Below, piece by piece: positions 33,548-41,648 of a DNA stretch of 49,776 bases; within the stretch, counting starts at the first letter, position 1; each line of letters begins with the position of its first letter. Origin of the DNA: Bacillota bacterium (GTDB taxonomy: Bacteria; Bacillota; Clostridia; Peptostreptococcales; Anaerovoracaceae). Where the stretch lies: positions 1 to 49,776 of the forward strand of contig JAFUQN010000100.1 of assembly GCA_017472365.1 (NCBI GenBank), written 5' to 3'. Made by a program: the position numbers and the translations under genes. A model generated the notes under the pieces. It saw nothing but the letters and a program-made list of their open reading frames with translations, was not told where the DNA came from and made no database searches.

Positions 33548-34096
33548 ATGAGAAATTTGACAAAACCATATCCTACATATGAGGATTGTCAGTATTTGTG
33601 GGAGTATTATCAGACGCCGCCCCATGTGATCCGTCATTGTCAGGCGGTTTCGAGAACGGCGGTTCTGGTTGGACAAAAGCTGAATGAACACGGATTTTCC
33701 TTTGATTTGGAGCTTCTGGCGGTTGCCGGATGGCTTCATGATCTGCTGAGGCTGGAAGAGGACCATGGCGGAAAGGCTGCAGCGGTTTTACGCGAGCTTG
33801 GGTATGAAAACGTTGCTGACGTGGTTGAAGTCCACATGAGGTATCATCTGGATCCGGAAAAGGGATATATCACTGAGACGGATCTCCTTTGTTTTGCGGA
33901 TCGTCTTGTTATTGAAGACAAATTTTCCGGGCTGGACCGGCGGATGGAATATATTATTGAAAAGAGTAAACAGTATCGCGATCCCGCAGCAGAACCGCGG
34001 ATCCGCAGAAGCTTTCAGAGAACGAAAACATTTCAGAAAAATATTGAAGCGGCTATCGGTATGGGGATCGAAGACATCGACCATATGATGGATTAG
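33548..34096 (+). CDS. HD-domain phosphohydrolase
   Basis: 182 aa. Metal ligands of an HD domain appear in order: His in PPHVIRHCQAVSR, the HD doublet in AGWLHDLLRLEEDHGG, and the final Asp in LLCFADRLVIEDKFSG. HD proteins hydrolyse nucleotides or other phosphomonoesters/diesters; the substrate is not predictable. GGAGGG precedes the ATG. It lies in the same operon as the thioesterase. Confidence 0.85.
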   Translation: MRNLTKPYPTYEDCQYLWEYYQTPPHVIRHCQAVSRTAVLVGQKLNEHGFSFDLELLAVAGWLHDLLRLEEDHGGKAAAVLRELGYENVADVVEVHMRYHLDPEKGYITETDLLCFADRLVIEDKFSGLDRRMEYIIEKSKQYRDPAAEPRIRRSFQRTKTFQKNIEAAIGMGIEDIDHMMD

Positions 34097-34160
34097 CAGG
34101 TCTTTCAGAGACTTTCCGGACATATATTACAATTAGAGTGTATGTTCGGGAGGTCTTTTT

Positions 34161-34727
34161 ATGTTTCGGAAACAACACAGTAATCACCTGACAATGCAGA
34201 TCCTGTGCTGCCTGCTTATGATTTCGGCAGTAAAAGGTAATACGATTTTGGGAGAAACAATGGTGGGAGAGGTCATTGACCGAATCATGGAATACGGTTC
34301 GACCGATTATTCTGTTTCAGAGGCAATTTCCGTCGTCAGTGACAGTATTTCCACGGTGCTTTCAGCGGAAACCCAGCCGGAGTTCTCCTGGCCCTGCAAT
34401 GAAAGTCATTCGCTGGCGCTGGCCGCAGACAGCTCATCCCGCGCATATACGTTTTCTTCTGATTTGGAAGAGCTTCAGGTCTTTTCCAGCTGCGGCGGAA
34501 CAGTGTCACAGATTTCGGACAGCCGGATCGTGATATCCCATGGAAATGGGTTTGAAACGGTATACGAAGGATGTACCGATTTATACGTTCAAACGCTTCA
34601 AAAAGTACGCAGGGGAGAATTGATCGGTTCGGTACGTTCGTCCGGCGATGACCGTCCGGAATTGGGATTTCAGCTGTTAAAAGAGCAGCAGGCTGTGGAT
34701 ATTGGAGAGTATATTGATGCAGACTAG
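34161..34727 (+). CDS. spoIVFA: SpoIVFA-like sporulation protein with degenerate LytM/M23 domain
   Basis: 188 aa. An N-terminal hydrophobic segment (residues ~12-35) is followed by an extracytoplasmic region and a C-terminal LytM-like fold (VISHGNGFETVYEGCTDLYV, LGFQLLKEQQAVDIGEYI) lacking the zinc ligands of active M23 peptidases. In Bacillus, SpoIVFA scaffolds and inhibits SpoIVFB and is cleaved by SpoIVB. The assignment rests on this fold plus the overlapping spoIVFB gene downstream. GGGAGG before the ATG. The upstream CATATATT (34130 region) might be a sigma-E -10 but no convincing -35 is seen. Confidence 0.75.
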   Translation: MFRKQHSNHLTMQILCCLLMISAVKGNTILGETMVGEVIDRIMEYGSTDYSVSEAISVVSDSISTVLSAETQPEFSWPCNESHSLALAADSSSRAYTFSSDLEELQVFSSCGGTVSQISDSRIVISHGNGFETVYEGCTDLYVQTLQKVRRGELIGSVRSSGDDRPELGFQLLKEQQAVDIGEYIDAD

Positions 34728-35373
34728 CGTATGGCTTATTCCTTCGCTGCTTCTGGCGCATTATTTGGGGATTCTGCAGCTGTATCTTCTGACACTGTCC
34801 AGCATCGTGATCCACGAATTATCCCACGGACTGGCGGCAATCCTTTCCGGCGTCAGAATCCGTTCATTCAGCATCGGTCCGACAGGTGCCGTTTTAACAC
34901 TGCAGCCGTCGAAATATGGACAAGTGGCTTCGCCATGGATCTGCCTTGCAGGTCCGGTGTGCAACATCCTTTGTGCCTTAATTTGTTTTTGGAGGTTTCA
35001 ATGGATCACAATTATGGGAGGTACGGCAGAACTGAACCGCGAACTTTGGCGAAGCGGTTGCCTGATCCACTGCGAACTGGCGCTGTTCAATCTGCTTCCG
35101 GCTTATCCGCTGGACGGTGGAAAGGTTCTTCTGGCATTTCTTGAAAAACGAACCGGAAAAGACGAGGCCTTTCAAAAAATCTATCTTTTTTCTTCAATTT
35201 TACTATTTTCCATTTTCTTTTTGGGCATTTACTTGGTACAATATCAGATAGTGAATTTTTTCCTCTGTGTTCTGGTTGTCCGGTGTGGAATCCAACTTTG
35301 GACGGATCGCCAGTATTTAGTTATGCGCAGAGTGATTCACGGTCAAACTAGCAACGAAAGAAAGGTCGAATAA
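34717..35373 (+). CDS. spoIVFB: SpoIVFB-type M50 intramembrane metalloprotease
   Basis: 218 aa, multi-pass membrane protein. The zinc motif HELSH lies at residues 33-37 inside a membrane segment, and the third-ligand motif LLPAYPLDGGK (NPxPxxDG-type) around residue 130. It cleaves the pro-peptide of sigma-K in the mother cell of Bacillus. The ATG at 34717 has GGAGAG upstream and overlaps the end of spoIVFA by 11 bases, supporting translational coupling. Ends three bases before the radical SAM gene. Confidence 0.88.
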   Translation: MQTSVWLIPSLLLAHYLGILQLYLLTLSSIVIHELSHGLAAILSGVRIRSFSIGPTGAVLTLQPSKYGQVASPWICLAGPVCNILCALICFWRFQWITIMGGTAELNRELWRSGCLIHCELALFNLLPAYPLDGGKVLLAFLEKRTGKDEAFQKIYLFSSILLFSIFFLGIYLVQYQIVNFFLCVLVVRCGIQLWTDRQYLVMRRVIHGQTSNERKVE

Positions 35374-35375
35374 CA

Positions 35376-37229
35376 ATGAACGTAAACGAAACATTGGATT
35401 CTCTGCTCATGCGTGTGGAAAAGCCGGCCAGATATATCGGCGGTGAGCTTCATACGGTAGTGAAGGATCCGGAATCTGTGGCTACGCGATTTGCCTTTGC
35501 GTTTCCTGATATGTACGAGATCGGTATGTCTTATCTGGGCTTACAGATCATTTATCATGTGCTGAACCAGCAGGAAGATGTGGCCTGCGAACGTGTTTTT
35601 GCTCCGGCTACCGACATGGAAGCGGAGATGCGCCGTGTGGGACTTCCGCTGTTCACACTGGAAAATAAAACTCCGTTGAAGGAAATGGATATTGTGGGCT
35701 TTACTCTTCAGTATGAAATGTCCTATACCAATATCCTGAACATGCTGGACCTGGCGCAGATCCCCATGCTGGCTAAGGACCGCGGTGAAGACGATCCGCT
35801 GATTGGTGCCGGTGGCCCCTGCGCATGTAATCCGGAACCCCTGGCTGATTTCATCGATTTCTTCATGCTGGGCGATGGGGAAGAATCCTTACCGGAACTG
35901 TGCAGAATCCATAAAGAATGGAAGGCCCAGGGCGGAACGAAGGAAGAATTTCTGAAGAAGATCGCCAAGCTGGAAGGGGTCTATGTACCGTCTTTCTACG
36001 AACCGCAGTATGACGAATCCGGCGCAATCATCGGAATGAAGAAGCTTTGGGATGAAGCTCCTGACACCATTAAAAAACGTGTGGTTTCCGACATGGATAC
36101 TGTGGAAGCTCCGGTTCATGATATCGTACCGCTGATTTCTGTCGTTCATGACAGAGCTGTCGTGGAAATCTTCCGCGGCTGTACCCGTGGATGTCGTTTC
36201 TGCCAGGCAGGGATGATTTACCGTCCCATTCGCGAACGGTCTCCGGAACGAATCAAGGAAATTGCGAAGTCCCAGCTGGCTGATACCGGATATGATGAAA
36301 TGTCCATCTTATCTTTATCTTCCAGTGACTATTCCCAGATCGAACCGCTGGTCACCGATCTGATGTGCCTCTGCAGAGAACGTGATGCAGCATTGTCCTT
36401 ACCGTCCCTGCGTTTGGATTCCTTCTCCTTCAAGGTCATGGAAGAGATTCAGGGCGTCAGAAAGACTGGTCTTACCGTAGCTCCCGAAGCCGGTACACAG
36501 CGCCTGAGAGACGTAATCAACAAAAACATCACCGATGAAAATATTTACGGTGCTATGAAACAGGCCATTGAACTGGGTTGGACAAGCGTGAAACTGTACT
36601 TCATGATCGGCCTTCCCACAGAAACGTTCGAGGATCTGGACGGAATCGCCGATATCGCTGCCAACATCATCGAACTGGCTCGTGTCCATAACGGTGGAAA
36701 GCGCGGCAGATTCAACGTTACTGTCAGCGTTTCCAACTTCGTTCCGAAGCCCCACACACTGTTCCAGTGGTGCGCACAGAACACCAGAGAAGAATTTGAA
36801 GAAAAGCACCGCTATCTGAGAGAAAAGATCAAGAAGGTGAAGGGCGCCACTCTGACATACCATGCCACCGACACCAGCCATCTGGAAGCGGTGTTTGCCC
36901 GTGGTGACCGCCGTACCGGCGCTGTGATGAAGCGTGCAGTGGAATTGGGATGCCGTTTCGACGGATGGAGAGAATATTTCCAGTACGATCTCTGGATGAA
37001 GGCATTTGAAGATACCGGAATCAAGGCAGAGGACTATGCATTCCATGCGGGCCAGATCGGGGATTATCTGCCCTGGGACATGATGGATTACGGTGTGACC
37101 AAGAAGTTCCTGATCTCGGAATGGAACAAAGCACAGGAAGCTTCCACCACGTGGGATTGCCGTCATGGCTGTACCGGATGCGGTGTGAAGCGTCTGACAG
37201 AATGTAAGTGGGAGGGATGTTTGAAATGA
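35376..37229 (+). CDS. TIGR03960-family B12-binding-domain radical SAM protein
   Basis: 617 aa. The N-terminal part (FAFAFPDMYEIGMSYLGLQI, GAGGPCACNPEPLADFIDFF) resembles a B12-binding-type domain. The radical SAM motif is CTRGCRFCQAG (CxxxCxxC), and the C-terminus has a further Cys group (CRHGCTGCGVKRLTEC). The family is nearly always followed by a DUF2344 protein, as here (ATGA overlap). The substrate is not established; a tRNA- or ribosome-related modification has been suspected from gene neighbourhoods. Confidence 0.88.
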   Translation: MNVNETLDSLLMRVEKPARYIGGELHTVVKDPESVATRFAFAFPDMYEIGMSYLGLQIIYHVLNQQEDVACERVFAPATDMEAEMRRVGLPLFTLENKTPLKEMDIVGFTLQYEMSYTNILNMLDLAQIPMLAKDRGEDDPLIGAGGPCACNPEPLADFIDFFMLGDGEESLPELCRIHKEWKAQGGTKEEFLKKIAKLEGVYVPSFYEPQYDESGAIIGMKKLWDEAPDTIKKRVVSDMDTVEAPVHDIVPLISVVHDRAVVEIFRGCTRGCRFCQAGMIYRPIRERSPERIKEIAKSQLADTGYDEMSILSLSSSDYSQIEPLVTDLMCLCRERDAALSLPSLRLDSFSFKVMEEIQGVRKTGLTVAPEAGTQRLRDVINKNITDENIYGAMKQAIELGWTSVKLYFMIGLPTETFEDLDGIADIAANIIELARVHNGGKRGRFNVTVSVSNFVPKPHTLFQWCAQNTREEFEEKHRYLREKIKKVKGATLTYHATDTSHLEAVFARGDRRTGAVMKRAVELGCRFDGWREYFQYDLWMKAFEDTGIKAEDYAFHAGQIGDYLPWDMMDYGVTKKFLISEWNKAQEASTTWDCRHGCTGCGVKRLTECKWEGCLK

Positions 37230-37912
37230 GCCGCTACGTACTGAAATATACAAAAGAAGGTTACATGCGCTATATCTCTCACCTGGATACTGCGCAGCTG
37301 TTCCGCCGTGCGTTCAGCCGTATCAACGTGCGCCTGAAGCATTCCGAAGGTTTTAACCCCCATCCGAAGCTGAGCTTTATGCAGCCGTTGTCTTTGGGAT
37401 ATTCCAGCACCGGCGAATATTTGGAATTTGAAACACTGCATCCTCAGAATCTGGAAGTCCTGAAGGAAAAGCTGAACGGTACGATGCCCAAAGGGGTATC
37501 GATCCTGGCAATCCGTCCGGAGGACGGAAAAAAGGCGATTTCTGCCCGTGTATTTTCTGCTTCTTACGCTGTACAGCTGAAACATGCAGGTGATTTTGAT
37601 GCGTTTAAGATGGACATGGATAAGTTCCTGGCTCAGCCGGAAATTCTGAGAGAACGTAAGCAGAAAACCGGAAAGATCGTAACACAGGATATCCGCCCCA
37701 TGGTTCTGTCCGTGAATGTGGTTCAGCCGGAAGAAGATATCACGATTCTGAATCTGCGTCTGACCGCCGGAAGTAACAGTACCCTGAATCCGGAAGTCTT
37801 TGTGAAATGCTTCTGTGATTTCTCCGGACGTATGTACGATCCGGAACTGGCCAGATACTGCCGTACAGAAATGTACTTAAAGCCGGAAGAAGATGAAATT
37901 CCAATCATCTAA
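37226..37912 (+). CDS. DUF2344 (TIGR03936) protein, partner of the radical SAM protein
   Basis: 228 aa. Starts YVLKYTKEGYMRYISHLDT and continues LKHSEGFNPHPKLSFMQPLSLGYSS, the conserved block of DUF2344. In some lineages this domain is fused to the radical SAM protein. ATG 37226 overlaps the upstream stop (ATGA) after GGGAGGG. No catalytic residues are recognised; probably a substrate-binding or accessory subunit. Confidence 0.87.
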   Translation: MSRYVLKYTKEGYMRYISHLDTAQLFRRAFSRINVRLKHSEGFNPHPKLSFMQPLSLGYSSTGEYLEFETLHPQNLEVLKEKLNGTMPKGVSILAIRPEDGKKAISARVFSASYAVQLKHAGDFDAFKMDMDKFLAQPEILRERKQKTGKIVTQDIRPMVLSVNVVQPEEDITILNLRLTAGSNSTLNPEVFVKCFCDFSGRMYDPELARYCRTEMYLKPEEDEIPII

Positions 37913-37927
37913 TAAAAATGTAAAATA

Positions 37928-37956
37928 TTGACTATTTCAATCACTCCTTGTATAAT
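37928..37956 (+). promoter_or_regulatory. Sigma-A promoter of the ComEA-like gene
   Basis: TTGACT, 17-nt spacer, TATAAT, ending 23 bases before the first start codon. Confidence 0.8.
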
Positions 37957-37978
37957 CGAAATAAGGGGAGGGATTGTC

Positions 37979-38608
37979 ATGTTAAAAAGGGATTTTTGGA
38001 AGGATCATAAAATGAAAAAGATAACCGCAAGTGTTTTTTTGCTTGCGGTTTTTCTATTGCTGTCATTGATAGGCAGCGGTCAGGAAATCACTTATGAAAA
38101 TGCAGAAGATGTGACCGGAAGCTCAAAAGAAGTCGTAAAGCAAGGTCTGAACCAGGAAGAAAACGATGAAAGGTCGGAAACTATTTTTGTTGACATTTCA
38201 GGTTGTGTAGCTCATCCGGGCGTGTATCAGCTTCCGTCGGGAAGCCGTCTGTTTGAAGTTTTGGATCTTGCAGGTGGTTTGACGGAGGAAGCGGATCTTC
38301 GCAGTATCAACCGAGCTTCCGTACTCGTCGATGAACAGGTAATCGTTGTACTGTCAGTGGAAGAGTACGAGAAGCAACAGGCAGCGTTCGGGGACGGTGT
38401 TGGATATATAGACGGTAAAGTTGATTTAAATCTCGCGGATAGTACGGCACTTGAAAGTTTATCGGGAGTCGGACCTTCGACAGCCGAACGAATCATTGAT
38501 TATCGTACGACCAATGGACCGTTTCGTAGAATTGAAGATCTAATGAATGTGGATGGGATCGGAGAAAAAACTTTTCAAAAACTGAAGAACCACATTTGTG
38601 TGAGATAA
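37979..38608 (+). CDS. ComEA-like membrane-anchored protein with SLBB and helix-hairpin-helix domains
   Basis: 209 aa. One N-terminal membrane anchor (residues ~13-32), an acidic linker, an SLBB-type domain (VDISGCVAHPGVYQLPSGSR, GGLTEEAD), then HhH motifs (LNLADSTALESLSGVGPSTA and NVDGIGEKTFQKL) that bind double-stranded DNA. ComEA is the DNA receptor for uptake in competence. Starts at 37979 (GGGGAGGG) or 38012 (AAGGA) are in frame and both have good ribosome binding sites. A terminator-like hairpin lies within its membrane-anchor codons. Confidence 0.88.
   Translation: MLKRDFWKDHKMKKITASVFLLAVFLLLSLIGSGQEITYENAEDVTGSSKEVVKQGLNQEENDERSETIFVDISGCVAHPGVYQLPSGSRLFEVLDLAGGLTEEADLRSINRASVLVDEQVIVVLSVEEYEKQQAAFGDGVGYIDGKVDLNLADSTALESLSGVGPSTAERIIDYRTTNGPFRRIEDLMNVDGIGEKTFQKLKNHICVR
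38023..38054 (+). terminator. Terminator-like hairpin inside the start of the ComEA-like gene
   Basis: AACCGCAAG (38023-38031) pairs perfectly with CTTGCGGTT (38042-38050), a 10-nt T-rich loop between, and TTTCT continues the T-run. It lies about 60 nt after the predicted transcription start and within coding sequence. Confidence 0.5.
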
Positions 38609-38666
38609 CACAAGAACATGCATAGTTTTCATAGAATTGGTTCACACTTCCATTGAGGTGATGAAC

Positions 38667-39083
38667 ATGTTTAGTCGAAAACGACGTTTTTATGAAAAAA
38701 AGGTTTTTTATGCAGCTGTTTTTACAGCATTTTCAGTTGTATTATCCATGAGTCTCTGGTTCAGCGGCGAAACAGTCACGATTCCGGAGCAACCCGTTGA
38801 TCCTGTGGAAACGGAAGTATCTACCGAAGTAAACAGCGGTCAGGCAGGGATCTCGGGAGCAGAGATCATAGAACGTCCTTCGGAGGAAGGGTATTTTGTA
38901 GTGGAAGAAGATAAGTTTATACGGATCTACCGGGTGGAAGCTACGGGTGAAATGACGTTGATACGTACTTCGGAGATTTTATTCGATCTTTTGGGAGAAG
39001 AGGATCAGGAAATGTTCCGGATCGGAGTAGCGTTGAAAAACGACGAAGAACTGATGGAATTACTTCAGGACTTTGAAAGTTAG
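38667..39083 (+). CDS. BofC-like membrane-anchored protein
   Basis: 138 aa. A basic N-terminus and one membrane segment (residues ~12-33), a Pro/Glu/Val linker, and a C-terminal module (GYFVVEEDKFIRIYRVEATG, then LIRTSEILFDLLGEEDQEMF and GVALKNDEELMELLQDF) similar to the C-terminal domain of BofC, the forespore protein that restrains SpoIVB. ATG 38667 is chosen because TGAGGTG lies 6-7 nt upstream. Its position 8 bases before spoIVB strongly supports a link to SpoIVB control. Confidence 0.65.
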   Translation: MFSRKRRFYEKKVFYAAVFTAFSVVLSMSLWFSGETVTIPEQPVDPVETEVSTEVNSGQAGISGAEIIERPSEEGYFVVEEDKFIRIYRVEATGEMTLIRTSEILFDLLGEEDQEMFRIGVALKNDEELMELLQDFES

Positions 39084-39091
39084 GAGGAGTC

Positions 39092-40219
39092 ATGGAACAG
39101 AGCAAAGTAAAACACAGCTTCCGCGTGTTCCTGTTTGGTATCGTATTCCTTCTTTGCGGTGTCACTCTGGGAAGTTTGTTGTTATATTCGGCGATTCCGG
39201 ATCATATTCAGGTATTCAGCAACGAAACAAAAACGCTGGATCTTCCGATGAAAGAGGTGAAAATCAGTGTTCTTCCGGAGAAGACATTGATTGTTGGAGG
39301 ACATTCCGTAGGTGTCCGCATGGATGTCAGTGGTGTACTTGTGGTGGGGCTTGAAGAAATATCCACAGAACAAGGAAAGGTCAATCCCGGGCTTCAGGCC
39401 GGAATCCAAATTGGCGACAGCGTTCTGTCTGTGGAAGGGATTTCCGTCAACAGTGCAGAAGATGTACAGAAAGCACTGAATAACGGGACTCCGGGACGAA
39501 CTGTTCGCCTGAAACTTCTGCGGAAAGGAGAAGTAGAAACAGTTTATGTAAATCCCGTACAGTCGACGGAGGATCATACTTGGAAACTGGGAATCTGGGT
39601 CAAAGAAAAAACCGCCGGTTTGGGGACGGTTACGTATTTCGATCCGGTAACGGGAATGATCGGAGCGTTGGGGCACGGGATTACCGAAACGAATACAGGC
39701 CAGATCCTCAATGTGGAGGACGGCCAGATGATGTTCAGTCGTGTTGAATCGGTTCTACAGGGCAGTTCCGGAAAGCCGGGAGAAATCAGAGGGATCTTCT
39801 ATGAGGCCGATAAACCCATGGGGACGCTGATCCACAATTCGGAATACGGTATTTTTGGCGTTGCTGAATCGGATTTGACGAATCCTCTGTTTCCGGAGCC
39901 TGTCAAAGTAGGATATCAGTCGGAAATTGAAACGGGACCGGCACAGATTCTGACAACTGTCGACGGAAATACACTGGAATTATTCGATATCGAAATCGAA
40001 AAAATCGACAAACAATCGAAGCCGGATACGAAAGGGATGGTGATTCGTGTCACCGATGAAAAGCTGATCAAAAAAAGCGGCGGAATCGTTCAGGGAATGA
40101 GCGGAAGTCCGATTTTACAAAACGGAAAGATCATTGGTGCTGTTACCCACGTTTTGGTCAACGATCCCCGGAAAGGGTATGGAATCTTCATCGAGTGGAT
40201 GCTGAAAGAGTCGAATTAG
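39092..40219 (+). CDS. spoIVB: SpoIVB serine peptidase (S55)
   Basis: 375 aa. An N-terminal membrane segment (residues ~11-33), a PDZ domain (about 95-160, GLQAGIQIGDSVLSVEGISV), and the S55 peptidase domain with catalytic His in GALGHGITET and Ser in IVQGMSGSPILQNG. Secreted from the forespore into the intermembrane space, it cleaves SpoIVFA and so triggers SpoIVFB to process pro-sigma-K. AGGAGG precedes the ATG. The gene lies directly upstream of spo0A, an order conserved from Bacillus to Clostridia. Confidence 0.95.
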   Translation: MEQSKVKHSFRVFLFGIVFLLCGVTLGSLLLYSAIPDHIQVFSNETKTLDLPMKEVKISVLPEKTLIVGGHSVGVRMDVSGVLVVGLEEISTEQGKVNPGLQAGIQIGDSVLSVEGISVNSAEDVQKALNNGTPGRTVRLKLLRKGEVETVYVNPVQSTEDHTWKLGIWVKEKTAGLGTVTYFDPVTGMIGALGHGITETNTGQILNVEDGQMMFSRVESVLQGSSGKPGEIRGIFYEADKPMGTLIHNSEYGIFGVAESDLTNPLFPEPVKVGYQSEIETGPAQILTTVDGNTLELFDIEIEKIDKQSKPDTKGMVIRVTDEKLIKKSGGIVQGMSGSPILQNGKIIGAVTHVLVNDPRKGYGIFIEWMLKESN

Positions 40220-40245
40220 GAAGGCGAATATATCCGAGTTTGTTA

Positions 40246-40276
40246 TGACGAAAACACTGGCGAAATTTGCTATACT
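40246..40276 (+). promoter_or_regulatory. Two tandem 0A boxes and -10 element upstream of spo0A
   Basis: TGACGAA (40246-40252) and TGGCGAA (40258-40264) both match the Spo0A box TGNCGAA and start exactly 12 bases apart. A TATACT -10 lies at 40271-40276 with no -35 hexamer of its own; the first box occupies that position. This is the arrangement of Spo0A-activated sigma-A promoters. Confidence 0.65.
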
Positions 40277-40340
40277 GGCTTTGTAATCGATAGAAAAACC
40301 ACGACTGAACGCGGTTGGTTTCGAAAGGAGTATTTGGATT

Positions 40341-41132
40341 ATGAAAAAGATCAGAATTGGTATTGCAGACGATAATAAGGAATTTTGCGACATCCTTACG
40401 GATTATTTCCGGGCCTACCCCGAAATGGATGTGGTGTTTACGACGCATAATGGAATGGAAACGGTGGACCGATGTCTCGTGGAAAAGCCGGAGATCCTGA
40501 TTTTGGATATGATCATGCCTTATCTTGACGGATTGGGTGTCATGGAACGGCTTTATTCCCTGATGGAAGATTCTGTTCCTAAAATCGTGATTCTGTCGGC
40601 GCTTGGACAAGAATCCATCACCCAGAAAGCGATCAATATGGGAGCATCGTATTACCTGGTCAAGCCCTTCGATTTGGGAAGCCTGGTGGGACGTCTCAAT
40701 CTTCTGGCAGGACTGGAACCGGAAAAGAAAGCAAAGATTTCCATGAGCGGTGTGATCCGCAATACGGGAGATGATCCGGAGCCGCTGGAAGTGTCAATCA
40801 CAAATATCATACACGAGGTGGGAGTTCCTGCGCATATCAAAGGATACCATTATCTGAGAGATGCGATTGCCATGGTGGTAGATAATATGGAAGTTCTAGG
40901 TGCTGTGACAAAGGAACTGTATCCGGCAATCGCCGAGAAAAACCACACGACGCCCAGCCGTGTGGAACGTGCGATCCGTCATGCCATCGAAGTTGCCTGG
41001 AACCGTGGAAAAATCGAAACTATCAATGCTCTGTTTGGTTACACGATTCAGAATGATAAAGGAAAGCCCACCAACAGTGAATTTATTGCCATCATTGCGG
41101 ATAAGCTTCGGTTAGAACGCAAGGTGATGTAA
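40341..41132 (+). CDS. spo0A: Sporulation master response regulator Spo0A
   Basis: 263 aa. The receiver domain has the acidic pair D10-D11, the phosphorylation site D56 (ILILDMIMP), and the Lys in LVKPFD. The C-terminal Spo0A DNA-binding domain is intact: [22 protein letters not shown], the recognition region [19 protein letters not shown], and the sigma-A contact region near [18 protein letters not shown]. Phosphorylated Spo0A starts sporulation. GAAAGGAG upstream of the ATG, spoIVB immediately upstream. Confidence 0.98.
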   Translation: MKKIRIGIADDNKEFCDILTDYFRAYPEMDVVFTTHNGMETVDRCLVEKPEILILDMIMPYLDGLGVMERLYSLMEDSVPKIVILSALGQESITQKAINMGASYYLVKPFDLGSLVGRLNLLAGLEPEKKAKISMSGVIRNTGDDPEPLEVSITNIIHEVGVPAHIKGYHYLRDAIAMVVDNMEVLGAVTKELYPAIAEKNHTTPSRVERAIRHAIEVAWNRGKIETINALFGYTIQNDKGKPTNSEFIAIIADKLRLERKVM

Positions 41133-41135
41133 GGC

Positions 41136-41165
41136 TTGAAATCCGGTGTGATCCTGTGATATAAT
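41136..41165 (+). promoter_or_regulatory. Sigma-A promoter of the DUF896 gene
   Basis: TTGAAA, 18-nt spacer, TATAAT, just after spo0A. Confidence 0.7.
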
Positions 41166-41197
41166 TTTTAAAGCATTTTAAAGACAGGAGATATATC

Positions 41198-41428
41198 ATG
41201 GAACAAGCAAAAATCGATCGTATCAATGCACTGGCGAAGAAATCCAAGACCGTTGGCCTGACACCGGAAGAAAAGGAAGAACAGGCGGTACTGCGCCAGG
41301 AGTTTTTGGCTGATTTCAGAGCGGCATTTAAACAGCAGCTGGATCAGATTGAAGTTGTAGACGATAAGACACAGGAAGAAATTGACGCAGAACTGGACGC
41401 GGAAGAACGCGCTATGAATGCGAATTAA
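41198..41428 (+). CDS. DUF896 (YnzC/UPF0291) family protein
   Basis: 76 aa, all helical and charged. INALAKKSKTVGLTPEEKEEQAVLRQEFL is split here as the motif INALAKKSKTVGLTPEE with EQAVLRQEFLADF, the DUF896 signature; Bacillus YnzC belongs here and has been tied to the SOS region, though its role is unknown. ACAGGAG before the ATG. Own promoter and two terminators, so an independent transcript. Confidence 0.87.
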   Translation: MEQAKIDRINALAKKSKTVGLTPEEKEEQAVLRQEFLADFRAAFKQQLDQIEVVDDKTQEEIDAELDAEERAMNAN

Positions 41429-41432
41429 TTTT

Positions 41433-41468
41433 GACGGCGGAGAACATCATGTTCTTCGTCGTTTCTTT
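41433..41468 (+). terminator. First of two tandem terminators after the DUF896 gene
   Basis: Long stem from ACGGCGGAGAAC with GTTCTTCGTCGT (two G-T pairs), then TTTC. Confidence 0.7.
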
Positions 41469-41513
41469 CATTTTGCATAGCCATAAGAAGTGAATAAAAA
41501 ATAGTTTCGATTC

Positions 41514-41551
41514 GACGGCGGAGAACGACATGTTCTTCGCCGTCTTTGTTT
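41514..41551 (+). terminator. Second tandem terminator, near copy of the first
   Basis: A 13-bp stem GACGGCGGAGAAC/GTTCTTCGCCGTC with a 5-nt loop and TTTGTTTT. Its left arm repeats the first terminator's arm (GACGGCGGAGAAC). The 41469-41513 spacer and 41552-41633 contain no gene that I can see. Confidence 0.8.
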
Positions 41552-41648
41552 TATAGTGAAATCATTGTACCGGCAATGCGCCGGAAAACCTGTGCAAACC
41601 GATCCGCGGAGCGGTTGCCGGGAAAACATTAAAAAAGGTGGTTTTACG

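Noticed and set aside
38590-38640. Sigma-E-like CATAGAAT upstream of the BofC-like gene
   Set aside because: The -10 resembles the consensus but no matching -35 is present at the right distance.
41440-41536. GAAC-N5-GTTC sequences resembling LexA boxes
   Set aside because: The spacing is 5 rather than 4, and both lie inside terminator stems that explain the symmetry.
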